Assembly: GCA_022494885.1 (NCBI GenBank)
Contig: JAGVSM010001153.1
Location: 58,863 to 122,862, forward strand
Length of the DNA stretch: 64,000 bases
Direction of reading: 5' to 3'
From: Micrasema longulum
Lineage: Eukaryota; Arthropoda; Insecta; Trichoptera; Brachycentridae
A program made the translations under genes and the position numbers. The first letter of the stretch is position 1. Each line of letters begins with the position of its first letter. A model generated the notes under the pieces. That model was not told the origin of the DNA and made no database searches. It saw only the letters and a list, made by a program, of their open reading frames with translations. Below are positions 51,496 through 62,174 of the stretch, one piece after another.

Positions 51496-52246
51496 TTAAC
51501 ATATTACAACAGAGATGAAGAGACCGAGAAGAGACAGAGACCTGTCAATGGCTGGTTTAAGTGGCCACCACAGAGGTTTCAGCTCTTTAACTTCACAAAC
51601 ATCAACAGATGAAAGAATTGAAGGAATATGGATGTTCAAATATGGGCAGCATGGTGAATGTTACACAGTGTGTAAAGTGGCCACTTAAACCAGCCAATGA
51701 CAGGTGATAAGCCCTGTAGATGCCTAGACTTCTATATTACCTTTTCTAAAATGTTCTTCATCTCTGTTGCAATATGTTAATATAAACAGCTCCCCTGGGA
51801 GTTAAATCCAGTCCTTGTCTACAAAAATTTGGACAAACTCAAAATATTGTTGATAAATTACCTGGTCCATGAAGAAGTATAGAAATTGAAAAAATAACGT
51901 TTTCAGGCGTTGCCTAGTATGTAGGTGAAATAATTCAATTAGATGAATCTCACCCGCATAAATAAAGGTTTCAGCTCTTTAACTTCACAAACATTAACGG
52001 ATGAAAGAATTGAAGGAATATAGATGTTCAAATATGGGCAGAATGGTGAATGTTACACAGTGTGTAAAGTGGTCACTTAAACAAGCCATTGACAGGTCAT
52101 AAGCCCTGTAGATGCCTTGACTTCCATATTACCTTTTCTTAAATGTTCTTCATCTCTGTTGTAATATGTTAATATAAACAGTTCCCCAGGGAGTTGAATC
52201 CAGTCCTTGTCTACAAAAATTTGGACAAACTCAAAATATTGTTGAT
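51496..52246. mobile_element. Family A element, about two tandem units, with target duplication
   Basis: Starts TTAACATATTACAACAGAG and ends CAAAATATTGTTG. ATACGTATAATA flanks both sides (51484-51495 and 52245-52256; 9-12 bp depending on the border chosen). Inside, a short forward arm (51496-51570) is followed by two reverse units of about 385 bp (AATATGTTAATATAAACAG repeats near 51772 and 52164). No coding frame. Confidence 0.9.
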
Positions 52247-52449
52247 ACGTATAATAGTTTGTACCTATTTAATAAAGTCAGTTGAGGTAAGAACCTCCCC
52301 CGCCGTCCGTAACTGCTGGGGAGGTCGTGCATAATAAATTCAACTTGGTTTATAAATTTGATCCACCTCAGGGTGTAATTTAACAGCTGGTTGTTCTCAG
52401 ATCGCATCAATATTTTATATCCGGTTAAGGACATAGCTTGTCCTATTCC

Positions 52450-53760
52450 TGTCAACGTGTTTTATTTTAAATCGACCCTTTGAGGAAAAGCGGTCTGACT
52501 TTTTTCAAACAAACGTATTCTCGTATTGGAGTAGTGATTTTTTGATAAAATGTAGATAAAACTTCTTTGTTTCCTTGGCTTGTTATACTGTGTGTCATTT
52601 GTACTCTTTACCAAAGTTTCAGGATTGATGTTGTTTTGTGAAGATTAATGAGGTTTTCCGGTAATTTTCTCTTTTTCTTTTGAATTTCTAAAGTCCCGAA
52701 ATGACATCCTTTGAGGACATTTTTAAGGAAGAAGTCACAAGGACTGAGGTCAGGTGAATAGGGCGGCTGGAGAACCACAGAAATACCTTTAGAGGTCAAA
52801 AATTCTGTTATGGAGAGGGCAGTGTGACATGAAGCGTTGTCATGATGGAGCATCCATTTGCCTGCAATGTCTGGTCTCACACAAATGACCCTTTTTCTGT
52901 GCCTTTCAAGGACGTCCTTTCTAAATGGACGATTCCCCTTCCGTCAAAAAAACAAATCAGCATCGATTTGATTTTCGATTTACTCATTCGAGCTTTTTTT
53001 GGTCGAGGAGAGTTTGCAGTGTGCCATTCCTCACTTTGCCTCTTGGTCTCAGGATTGTATTCAAAAATCCATGATTCATCACCTGTAATCACACGACTAA
53101 AGAAATTTTGCTCATTAGCTATTCTGTCAAGAAGGTCAAGACACTTGTTTTTTCGAATCTCCTTTTGCTCAATTGTGAGGTTTTTCAACACCATCTTGGC
53201 AGAGATCTTTTTATGTGCAAACGTTCAGTCAAAATTTGATGAACAGTTAAACGATTTAAATTTAATTGCTAACCCAACATTTTTAATGTTTACCGACGGT
53301 CTGATCTCACAAGAGTGTTCACACGTTCGATTTTTTCGTCGGTTTTCAAAGTTGAAGGCCTACCTGAACGATCTTTGTCTTCAACGTGTTCTCTGCCTTT
53401 CAAAAATGATTTATGCCCCCGAAAAACCTGTGTTCGGGATAAAAAATGTTCCCCATAACCCTGTTTTAATTACGTCACACTTGCCGATTCTTCAAGCTTA
53501 ACACAAAGTTTAATGGCACAACGTTGCTCCAAATTCCGCTGTTCTATTTTGCGGGACACACAACCAAAACACAACTTCACTAATAGCAGCCACAAAAATT
53601 ACGTGGTTAACGTAAGGAAATGAAACTCGCACTGGGCTATGTGAGGTAACTAATACACGTGCTCTATAAAAAACAACAACGCAGTGTTACCAGATCGCTT
53701 GCAATGATGCCAGTCTCATTACTTTTCTGCCACATCTCTTATGAATAAATTAACAAAATA
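52450..53760 (-). pseudogene. mariner transposase, nearly full length, frameshifted
   Basis: On the - strand from about 53570: RKIEQRNLEQRCAIKLCVKL, QGYGEHFLSRTQVFRGHKSF, GREHVEDKDRSGRPSTLKTD, ERVNTLVRSDRR, QLNLNRLTVHQILTERL. Then the catalytic core: ITGDESWIFEYNPETKRQSE (first Asp, 53090), KWMLHHDNASCHTALSITEF (second Asp, 52850) and PPYSPDLSPCDFF (third Asp, 52760). This spacing is the DD34D class. At least three stops and two frameshifts (near 53195 and 52880) kill it. Terminal repeats are not clear; mutually similar ends near 52480 and 53735 are possible. Confidence 0.88.
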
Positions 53761-54049
53761 TTTTTTAAAAAACCGTCCAGAGTTTAGTTCTTAAGATTTG
53801 TATCTTGACGCAGTCGTTAACTGTCTATAGATCGTTTCCAGTGATAAAAAAATAACATTAAAGCGTAGACGGTGAAGCGATAAATTGAGTTTTTTAACTA
53901 CTTTCATTGATATTTCATTGATAACCTTGGCATGTAATATAATATGGAAACTTCACTGGTCCATTAAGGTTAAGTTTAATATTGTATACTAAAAAACTAT
54001 CTGATAGGTTCATATTACATACTAAAAATACCCATAAAAATATGTTAAA

Positions 54050-54400
54050 TGGATTTACATAATTTATTATATTTCCAAAATCAATATGGATATTGTTGAG
54101 AAATGTCTTTATACATAAATGTAAAAAAGAAATTCAATAAAAATACGTTCGTAGAAAAACGCGACGTGTTTGGCCTTGGTTGTTGTGACGTCAAGATTTG
54201 TGATATTGTTCTTCACACATTTCTTTGACCACGAACAAATAAACATGAGTCGTGACGTATTAGGGGCGTGGCCAATGGAATCACCGCTTTTGCCGAATTC
54301 AAAATTACAAAAAAAAACTTTTTACTGGAGAGTATTTCATAGACCTTTATTACTTTAGAAATGTAAAAAAAGCAATATTTTCCTAGTGCACTGTACGTTT
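54050..54400. mobile_element. Family D MITE, second copy
   Basis: AAAATCAATATGGATATTGTTGAGAAATG, GAAAAACGCGACGTG, TGTTGTGACGTCAAGATT and GTGACGTATTAGGGGCGTGGCCAATGG parallel 13140-13380. Terminal repeats have decayed. Confidence 0.75.
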
Positions 54401-55382
54401 CCTAAAAATAGTAATTTAAAAAAAAGGATTTACAATTAGCGTGGCAGTCGTTTTGCTTTTTAAATAAATTGTTTCTTATAAGAGCCAGGACCCTCCAAAA
54501 ATCCAAAAAAGCGCCTTGTCTCATTTGTCGTCTGACGTACGGTATGCAAAATACTCTTTCTCAAAGAAAAAAACAAATTCAGTTCAGTTTTAGGATGCGA
54601 AAAACAGGACGACGGATTCTCAATTTTGTTAATTTTAATTGGGTGTAATCAGTCCAACGTGCAGTTTCCTTTTTGCTCAATATCGGGGGAGGCATCTTAG
54701 AAAGAGTGAGAAAAACAATGTTCAAACTCATCAAATTTCTCTGACACCGCCTGTCCTCTTAAACATTTTTAATCCGTGACCGAGCGGATGAAGAATACAA
54801 TTATATCACTGAAATGAAACTAGAACCCTGGACGAGTAGTTCAGACTTGAGTGATTACGTACTTATCTCCAATCCATTTATTTTTTTTGATTTCACCTGA
54901 AAGCGATTGAGTTAAAAACAATGTACAGAAATCTGGTTCTATTTCACACTCAGAAGTGTATTCCTTATCCGTTCAGAAACACAAAAAAGTAACTATTACT
55001 CGCATATAAAATTTACACAAAGCCTACTATCAGAATAAGATTAATATATTAGAATTGTTTTCAAAGCTTCTGACAATAAACGAAATCCATTTGTCGGTCA
55101 AGTACTGTGAAATCGATATATTAAATGAAGACTCTTTCATTTTATGTTTGCATATGTATTAGTTTTTATGTTTTTTTTAAGCCAATCGACAGGTTTGTAA
55201 AACCCCTAATAAATTGGCATTAATGATACAAAATACATTGAATAATTAACTTAAACAATATTAGAAAATATTTAAAAAAACATTTGTATATATTTTTTAA
55301 AATTTTTTATAAATTTATTACATAAAATAAGTAAACATATTGAATAACAGGGAATCTATATAAAACTAGTGAATAGAAAATT

Positions 55383-55548
55383 TATTTATTTATTTATTAA
55401 CGGACATTGTCCATGTATACAATTTATAAGGTTTAAATATTACAATAAAAGAATAGTTTAAAACATTTTAAAAAAAGAAAGAAGCATTGACAAACATAAG
55501 GGACATCGAGACAAGATCTGGACTATTTATTTAGTCCTCCTTTAAATC
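55383..55548 (-). mobile_element. LINE 3' end
   Basis: The TTTA array (55383-55396), read as a tail on the - strand, adjoins ACGGACATTGTCCATGTATAC, a small hairpin, then an A-rich UTR. Truncated by family A at 55549. Confidence 0.4.
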
Positions 55549-55804
55549 TTAACATATTACAACAGAGATGAAGAACATTTAAGAAAAGGTAATATAGAAG
55601 TCTAGGTATCTACAGGGCTTATGACCTGTCGATGGCTGGTTTAAGTGGCCACTTTACACACTGTGTAACATTCACCATTCTGCCTATATTTGAACATCCA
55701 TATTCCTTCAATTCTTTCATCTGTTGATGTTTGTGAAGTTAAAGAGCTGAAACCTTTATTTATGCAGGTGAGATTCATCTAATTAGATTATTTCACCTAC
55801 ATAC
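55549..55804. mobile_element. Family A partial unit
   Basis: TTAACATATTACAACAGAG through CTACAGGGCTTATGACCTGTC and TTGATGTTTGTGAAG to TTTCACCTACATAC, where it breaks off. Close in sequence to the 30.7 and 51.5 kb copies. Confidence 0.85.
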
Positions 55805-56049
55805 AAACGAAAAAGAATTGCATTAAGGGATGGGGCTAAATTAATTAATAAAGAGAATTCTTGGCCAGTCCAACCTCAGTACAGTAGCGTATGCGACGGG
55901 ATTTGCTTTTACCTGTCCACCGTACATTTACCTGTGTCTTGTAAATTAATTACGTTTGCCTCGCTGTTGAAATACAAACAAGTCAACAAAAACTAACCAC
56001 TCTTCGTTTTTTTTTGTAGAAATATTGTCACGGTGCAACAAGTTTTAGT

Positions 56050-56500
56050 TTTTCAATTTTTATTTTTGTACTATTATTTATTTTATTAGGTAAACAAACA
56101 GTATGTACACATATATTGCCAATTTCTTTGTATATTAGTGTAAGAAACTCATGCACACGCCAAACAAATTGTTTACACTTAATACAATTATTTAAATTAC
56201 GTTCAATATAAAAAATGTAGAAGATAAGAAATGAAAAAATATGTATATAATAATAATAATAAAGTTGAACATCTGCTTCTCTCAAAATTTCTATATTTTT
56301 TTACCTAAATTTACATACATTGTCACAAAAAATATCAGCCTCGGTAAATATATTGTTATATTGGTCGCATATTCTAGGTCTTGTAGATTGTTTATAATAG
56401 TTTGTTGACGCGTTTTCAGTGTAAAACAGAAGATTTTGTCTTGTCGGTCTAGACGGCACACGGAATGGAAGCCTTTCAAGTAGGTTTGGAGAATAAATTT
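56050..56500 (-). pseudogene. LINE C-terminal fragment
   Basis: - strand 56490-56300: LLERLPFRVPSRPTRQNLLF, NASTNYYKQSTRPRICDQYN and DIFCDNVCKFR. The FRVPxxxTR...F motif matches INFRVPAVNTRSTLLF at 21.2 kb. An A-rich UTR follows to about 56050. Confidence 0.65.
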
Positions 56501-56864
56501 TATTATTTATTAATTTGAATAAAATTAACTATTAGAATGCATGACAAAAAGGTTTTTTTTGTAGAAAGTGTTGATTATAGTTATATTCATCGTTTGAGTA
56601 TGAAACAGCGACTGATTTTACCCCAAAATTTAATTGATACCTGAAAATACGAAGGGACTATTTATGCCTGATTTTAAAACACTGTTTATCCGGGATTTTA
56701 ACCCTAGACAAATAATTTTCGTCGCATCGACAAATACGCAATTAAAAAAACGCTGTATTTTTTTTCCGCGAACACCGATGATCGTGTAGTCACTTGTTAA
56801 CGTAGTGCTTGCCACGGTCTCTCAAGAGACAGTTTTTTTTATTTTTTTTATTTATTAATTTTTT

Positions 56865-57250
56865 TATATAGGAGTTGCTTTATTATTTACCTTGCTTATA
56901 ATATACAAGGTTTATATTTCAAAAGTAAATTTTTCTGCAATTAAATTTCTTTAAATTTATCTAAACTGTTAGGATCAGGAGGGATATACTTATGTGGACC
57001 AATCGGGAACTTTTCAGCATTTGCTCATGTGGAAAGGAAACCATTAAAACTCTTCAGGAGAAGCCGGCCTGTTGGCAGCAGTCAACAGGCCTTCCGTTCC
57101 ACTAGAGAAGTTTTCGGCATTTTGTTCCCTACTTCGGTTTATTTTCCCAATTACCTGCTCTATATTGACCATGTATGATACTACCTCTCGTGTGAGTTCT
57201 TTAAGAGACTTAACTTGTTCAGAGACAGTTATGTCCAGCTGTCTTTGTAA
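56865..57250. mobile_element. Repeat L, uninterrupted copy
   Basis: CTTGCTTATAATATACAAGG, CAGCATTTGCTCATGTGGAAAGG, CTCTTCAGGAGAAGCCGGCCTG, then AGGCCTTCCGTTCCACTAGAG. Gives the empty site for the family E insertion at 26270. From 57125 to 57240 the - strand is open (LKELTREVVSYMVNIEQVIG, KINRSREQNAENFSSG), a coiled-coil-like stretch of unknown origin. Confidence 0.7.
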
Positions 57251-58160
57251 TATTTTTGAGAAGGGCACATGGAAGTCTAGGCATTTACAAGGCTCACGAC
57301 TAGTCATTGGCTGGTTTAAGTGAACGCCTTACACAATGTATGTAACATTCACCAATCTGCTTATGTTTGAACATCCACATTTCCTCAATTCTTCTATCTG
57401 CTGACTTTTGTGAAGTAAAAAAGCTGAAACCTATATCATGTGGATTAGATTCATCTGGCTGAACCATATCACCTACTAGGCAACGACTGAAAACAGTTTT
57501 CCAATTTTTAAACTTCTTAGAAGGGAATGTAGAAGCCTTAGCATTCACAGGGCTTATAACCTGTCATTGAATGGTTTGAATAGCTACCTCACACACTGTG
57601 TAACATTTACCATTCTGCCTATGTTTGAACATCCACATTTCCTCAACTCTTCCATCTGTTGACTTTTGTGAAGTAAAAAAGCTGAAAACTATACCATGTT
57701 GGTGAGATTCATCCGGCGGAACCAATTCACCTACTAGGCAACGCCTGAAAACAGTTTTCCTATTTTTATACTTCTCAGAAGGGAATGTGGAAGCCTAAGC
57801 ATTCACAAGGCTTATGACCTGCCACTGGCTGGTTTTAGTGGCCAACTCACTCACTGTGTAACATTCACCATTCTGCCCATTTTTGTACTTCTTTTTTTAC
57901 CAGGTAGTTGATTCAGTGATGTTTTGAGTATGTCCCAAAGCTGGCTGGATTTCCTCCCTAGGGAGCTATTTACATTTAAATTTGTTGCAACAGAGAGGGA
58001 AAACATTTTGGACAAGGACGGACAGTGTGTGAGGTGGCCACTTTAACCAGTCAATGACAGGGCATAAGCCCTGTAAATGCCTAGACTTCCATATTCGTTA
58101 ACAAAAATATTTTCCCTTTTTGTTGCAACAAATTTAAATTACATAATCGCAAATATTTAT
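57250..58160. mobile_element. Subfamily B element: three tandem ~260-bp units
   Basis: AGAAGGG starts units at 57259, 57519 and 57777 (periods 260 and 258). Each has CATTCACAGGGCTTAT-like, ACACACTGTGTAACATT, CACATTTCCTCAA and CACCTACTAGGCAACGCCTG. Ends are inverted: GTTGCAACAGAGAGGGAAAACATTTT at 57983 and AAAATATTTTCCCTTTTTGTTGCAAC at 58122. The first two units keep a 60-70-codon - strand frame (RCLVG, FFTSQKS, EEMWMFKH). Confidence 0.8.
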
Positions 58161-58434
58161 CTTCTATTTATATTCAATAAAAAATAAATATGAACTACGG
58201 AAATTATTTAAATCTCATTTTTACATTATTAATTGCATGTGTATTGTGATATGCTTTCTCTGTGTTTAAAAATATTTTTATTTTTTTTAATTGCACTACG
58301 ACAGGTCAGGATGGCATTCCAAACGCTCTCACGGCTGTATTATCTCGCGTATTTGCTTAAAAAATACACGAGAAAAACTATTTTCTCATTCCGCGAAAGC
58401 AGTTCAGAATAGCACCCTGAGAGGCCCAATAGCA

Positions 58435-58570
58435 GTAGCGAATTACAGTGCAGGACACTCAAGCTTGTGAAAAATCACAATTTATTTTGGTCTCACCGGG
58501 AATCAAACCGAGAATCTTCCGCGCGTGAGTCGTGGGTCCTTAGCCACCATGGAGGCCGCCATTGTTTTAT
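58435..58570 (-). mobile_element. SINE S2, reverse orientation
   Basis: - strand GGCGGCCTCCATGGTGGCTAAGG, GGAAGATTCTCGGTTTGATTCCCGGTGAGACC, then a short body. The B box has one substitution. Confidence 0.72.
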
Positions 58571-58884
58571 CTCGGATGTTGCTAGAATTGGAAAAACCTG
58601 TCTATTTATTATGCGTCAGCGATATTAATATCATAAAGATTTTATGGGATAAAGGGACATCAGCTGTTTGATAATCATCCCACGCTTTTTGTTTCATACT
58701 TAAATTATTTTTATATAAGTTCAAACGTGACAAAAATATGAATGTAATGCTTCTTTGTTAGATTAATTTTATGTCGCATAAATTTTGGTAGCGTTTTTCG
58801 CGCTATAGTACCATCTAGTACAATATACAATATTTTTAAAGAAATTAGAGTCTATAAAATACTGTACAGTAAAAAAAGTAATTT

Positions 58885-59190
58885 TAATTTTTAATTTTCG
58901 CAAAAACAGTCATTGCATTGGCCTCGCCTCTAATACGTCACGATTTAAGTTCATTTTCAACTTTGTTCCAAATCATTCAAATTTTCATACAACATCATCA
59001 CGAATCTTGACTTCACAACTATCACATGTCGCGTTTTTCCAATAACATTTTTTTTATATATTTTTTTTTAATGTTATATATGAAAACATTTCTCCACAAT
59101 ATCCATGTTGATTTTGAAAATACAATTAATTATTCTTGATCCATTTTATTTTTGGTTATTATTGGTTTTAGTAGTACGTGATATTTCTCT
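58885..59190. mobile_element. Family D MITE, inverted partial copy
   Basis: Reverse of family D: TAATACGTCACGATTTAAG, ATCTTGACTTCACAACTATC, GTCGCGTTTTTCC, CATTTCTCCACAATATCCATGTTGATTTTG and ending GTGATATTTCTCTATT near 59190. Confidence 0.7.
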
Positions 59191-59649
59191 ATTATACTTT
59201 GAATTCGATGTATAATTTATAATAAAACAAATATAAAGTGATGTAACATAAGAATAAAAATAGCAAGTGTACCAATTATATAAAGTAATAAGTTTATAAA
59301 TCTACATATATTTTTTTTAAATCTCTAACAACTTAATGACTTAACGGGACAATTTATTGAAATACGCTCTGAGAGACTATCGATTAAAATTTAAAAACAA
59401 AAGACAGATCAGAAACGCTTCTACGTTTAAAAAGGGAAGTTTAACTATGAAAGGAAGAAGAGTCTTCGTATGATTTAAAACAAGTGTACGATTTACGATC
59501 CAGAAGCTTCTATCCTAATCCTAGCAAAAACAATAATTATACTAACCGATGGCTCATAGTTCATAATTTACTTTGTTATTAATAAGTATTTTCATTTCGC
59601 AATGATCCCTGCCCAATTTTAAATAAACCTTTATTATATTTCTTTGCAG

Positions 59650-59860
59650 ACGATGGTATGAAAGGACAGGAGTCCATGGATGTTGACCTTCGAGGAATCT
59701 ACAGCAACCGCCAGGATTTCGGTATGAATTTCAGAACAGGATCCACACTGCAACAATTTGGGACTAACGGGAATAATCCAAACGGATTAACTAAGAAACA
59801 GGAGATGCTGGTCAGGTCGGCGATCAAGTACTGGGTCGAAAGACACAAGCACGTTGTAAG
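59650..59860 (+). CDS. Orco: Orco coding exon 6 (residues 276-346)
   Basis: Encodes DDGMKGQESMDVDLRGIYSN, RQDFGMNFRTGSTLQQFGTN, GNNPNGLTKKQEMLVRSAIK and YWVERHKHVVR: the rest of the large intracellular loop and the lead into TM5. SAIKYWVER (residues 332-340) is the putative calmodulin-binding motif of Orco. The DLRGIYS-RQDFGM phrase resembles hemipteran proteins. Acceptor TTTCTTTGCAG, donor GTAAGC; the split R codon (AG/N) predicts the next exon begins in phase 2. Confidence 0.96.
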
Positions 59861-60204
59861 GTAAGCAATATTTAATAAAGTTTTTTAGGTATAAACTTGT
59901 TGTAACGTAGGCAAAACATTTTTGAGAAAGGATCTTTAGATTTTTTATTTCAACAAACATTTGGATATGCTCAAAGCTTCGTTAATTAAAGTATTTTTTA
60001 ATTGACTGGCAGCATACAGCCTTAAAAATGTATACATATTTATTTACTTTTTCTTTAATTTTATATTATTACATACATCACTGTATTTATAAAAACATAA
60101 AATCACACATTTATCCTATTTTAGGTCAAACTTTAAAAAAAAGTACCGTATATTTTACTTTTGGTGAAAGTGTTCCTTTGGCCTATGAAGGGGATGCTTC
60201 TAGT

Positions 60205-60580
60205 GTCTTAAAGAATCATCATCAGCATTCTTTTCTCCGCACCCAGTGGTACATTGGACACTGCACTGGTAAACCAAATGCAGGGTATTTCGTTAACTTG
60301 TCACATGGTGGTAAGGTAATCAATCCCTCGCTTCAGGTGCCAGTCCAGGATATGGCAGTTCAAACAATCTTCAAAATCAAAATTTCAGACCCATCCTGCC
60401 AGGAATCAAACTCAGAATCTCAAGAATAGTGGACGAATGCATATATTACTGACGCGGACTTAAGCTCACTCGATTTCATTATCCATGAGTTTTACCTGAG
60501 AGCAGTGGTTAAGTCGAAAACACTTGTTGACTTGTTTTCCACATAATCACTTTCCCGTTCAATGCATGTGGTGAACCATG
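60205..60580 (-). mobile_element. tRNA-derived SINE (S1-like body, different head)
   Basis: - strand body parts GTGCAGTGTCCAATGTACCACTGGGTGCGGAG and CCTGGACTGGCACCTGAAGCG are S1-like. The head (GTCCACTATTCTTGAGATTCTGAG, GTTTGATTCCTGG B box) and the block 60470-60520 match 14440-14570. A 133-codon + frame over it is fortuitous. Confidence 0.6.
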
Positions 60581-61060
60581 GTACAAGCTTCTTAATGCTG
60601 TCCTCAAAGAACTCTCCTGCAAGCTCCTTTCCCCCTTCAAAGCCGCCTACTGCATCTGTTTGTCAGTTTTAAATTAATTTCCACCTATGTTTGCCTTCAA
60701 GGAGTTAAAACGGGGAGTGGTTCAAGACATCTCAACCAAATGAGTCCAAAAGCGCCATGGTGGCTAAGACTGTGTGAGGACAGGCGTTGTCGTTCAACAA
60801 ACACACTCCACTCATCAGCTTTCCCCTCTTTTGGTTTTAAATTCTACTTTTGAAATATTTAAGGTCTCACAATATTGTTGTGCATTGATGGTCTCCCCCC
60901 GAGGAATAAATTCGTCTAAAGTGATGCGTTTGCGGTCCCAAAACACTGAGGTTCTGATTTTTTTTCCGCGATTGTTGTTTCAAACATTTCTACTGCCTCC
61001 ACAAAACTCCCTACACCACTAAAACACACTCGTTCTGTTCATAACACCTTCGCCGTAAAC
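60535..61060 (-). pseudogene. mariner transposase C-terminal relic
   Basis: - strand: VLGPQT/SVFWDRKRITLDEFIPRG (usually FWDxKGxxxxEFxxxGxTINA), KRGKLMSGVCLLNDNACPHT (second Asp block), LLDSFGWDVLNHSPF (the YSPDLAPSD block is deleted), then FEDSIKKLVPWFTTCIERES and DYVEK at the C-terminus. It lacks the N-terminal half and the third catalytic residue. A different lineage from 52.5-53.7 kb. Confidence 0.8.
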
Positions 61061-61299
61061 CGTTTTGATTCGCGAAAGAAAATTGGTAGGTGTTATTCCT
61101 TCCACGAGTAGAAAGCGGATTACAGTACGGGGCTCGCACTTGGCGAAATTTCTTATCGACATCTTCCACCCAACCGGACACTACAAGGTGAGTTTACGTA
61201 CTACCATGTTCCTGCGATGAGATGCTCGCTCTGTCAAAAAATCCGCTCAGTGTTGCCAACCCCCAAAAAACAAAAAAACCACGGCCCCTTATGGTCACA

Positions 61300-61562
61300 G
61301 TCTCAGAGTACTTATTCGCTATCACTTAAATAGAAGACCTTTTGCTGCATTGTATTGAACCAAGGCGTTCCAAATTAATGGTTTGGTTTTCGGTTTAACA
61401 ACAAACGTGTAACGGGCGCTTTCGGTTTGCGCTTGCAATTCTCGACCCGAGTACTTACATCCTGTTGTTTTGCTGAAAACTGTGGTTTATTTCGTTGTTA
61501 ATAAACGTGTAATTATTTTTATCCGCATGGGCGACTCTATTAGTGGCGTATCATTACTCTAA
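61300..61562. repeat. Repeat H, second copy
   Basis: See shared blocks listed for 17300-17580; ends TATTAGTGGCGTATCATTACTCTAAGG, immediately before the hAT relic. Confidence 0.65.
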
Positions 61563-61564
61563 GG

Positions 61565-62172
61565 CTTTGGTCGGCAAACCGCGGCTCGCGAGCCGCATGT
61601 GACTCTTTAGCCACTTGAGTGCGGCTCGCACAACCCAAGTTTCACTCTTCGCTTATTTTGTCAACGGGTCCTAATGAAGATCTTTTAGGGTTATTGCCGC
61701 TGAAATGTCAAACAAGTGGCGAGGATATTACAAACGCTGTCATTAAATGCACAAAGAAACAGCATCTTACACTTGATAAAATTGTTTAAATTTCAACCGA
61801 TGGGACAAAAGTATGATTGGAGAGAGAAAAGGTTTTGTTTCTATTTTGAAGGCAACAATTGTTCACGAGATACTTGTTTATCGTTGCATCATTCACCAAG
61901 AACCGCTTTGTGCGAAGATATTTCCAGAAGAAATTCTATATTTTGGAATTGGTAATCAAGATTGTCAACACAATAGGTCAATTATCGCCAATTCAAAGAA
62001 ATTTAAGTTGAAAAAAACAGTAAATACGCAAACCTTCTACTACATAATAAGGTCCGTTGGCTTTGAGAAAACCTTTTAAAAATAAAATAAATTTGGCTAG
62101 CAAATTTTTAAAAAAATCTTGTACCGCTGATATTTGGCTCATTTGACTATGAGTTTGCCGACCACCGCTCAG
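61565..62172 (+). pseudogene. hAT transposon relic (ZBED/GTF2IRD2-like transposase fragment)
   Basis: Inverted ends TTTGGTCGGCAAACC (left) and GTTTGCCGACCACCG (right, about 62151-62166) have the CAGxGGTCGGCAAAC form of one hAT lineage. Between them: EDLLGLLPLKCQTSGEDITN, KIV-stop-ISTDGTKSMIGERKG, CIIHQEPLCAKIFPEEIL, corresponding to the central RNase-H-like region (TDGAPSMxGxxxG...CIIHQExLC). Large 5' and 3' coding deletions. An 8-bp duplication is not evident. Confidence 0.8.
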
Positions 62173-62174
62173 GA

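Larger units (their letters stand above)
48162..59649 (+). other. Orco: Orco intron 5
   Basis: 11488 bp, GTAAGT...TCTTTGCAG, the largest intron in the window and a repeat trap: S3, family A and B, LINE, mariner, family D and S2 elements annotated separately. 49205-49780, 49900-50515, 53760-54040, 54400-55380, 56500-56860, 58570-58880 and 59190-59640 hold nothing I recognise. Confidence 0.88.
37019..59860 (+). other. Orco: Orco gene, window-internal span (six coding exons; 3' end beyond window)
   Basis: Odorant receptor co-receptor: a seven-helix protein with intracellular N-terminus. It pairs with tuning odorant receptors to form ligand-gated cation channels in olfactory neuron dendrites and is needed for their ciliary targeting. 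Six exons of 103, 211, 137, 161, 214 and 211 nt (1037 nt) encode residues 1-346 without a stop. Introns are 1989, 1410, 1028, 5890 and 11488 bp. The missing end should encode the C-terminal helices and pore region starting after KHVVR. I see no match to those exons in 59861-64000. The sequence is hemipteroid-like. Every exon is intact, so the gene is presumably functional. Confidence 0.95.

Noticed and set aside
60028..60429. 133-codon + frame in Orco intron 6
   Set aside because: It runs over AT-rich DNA and then antisense through a tRNA-derived SINE; no protein similarity seen.
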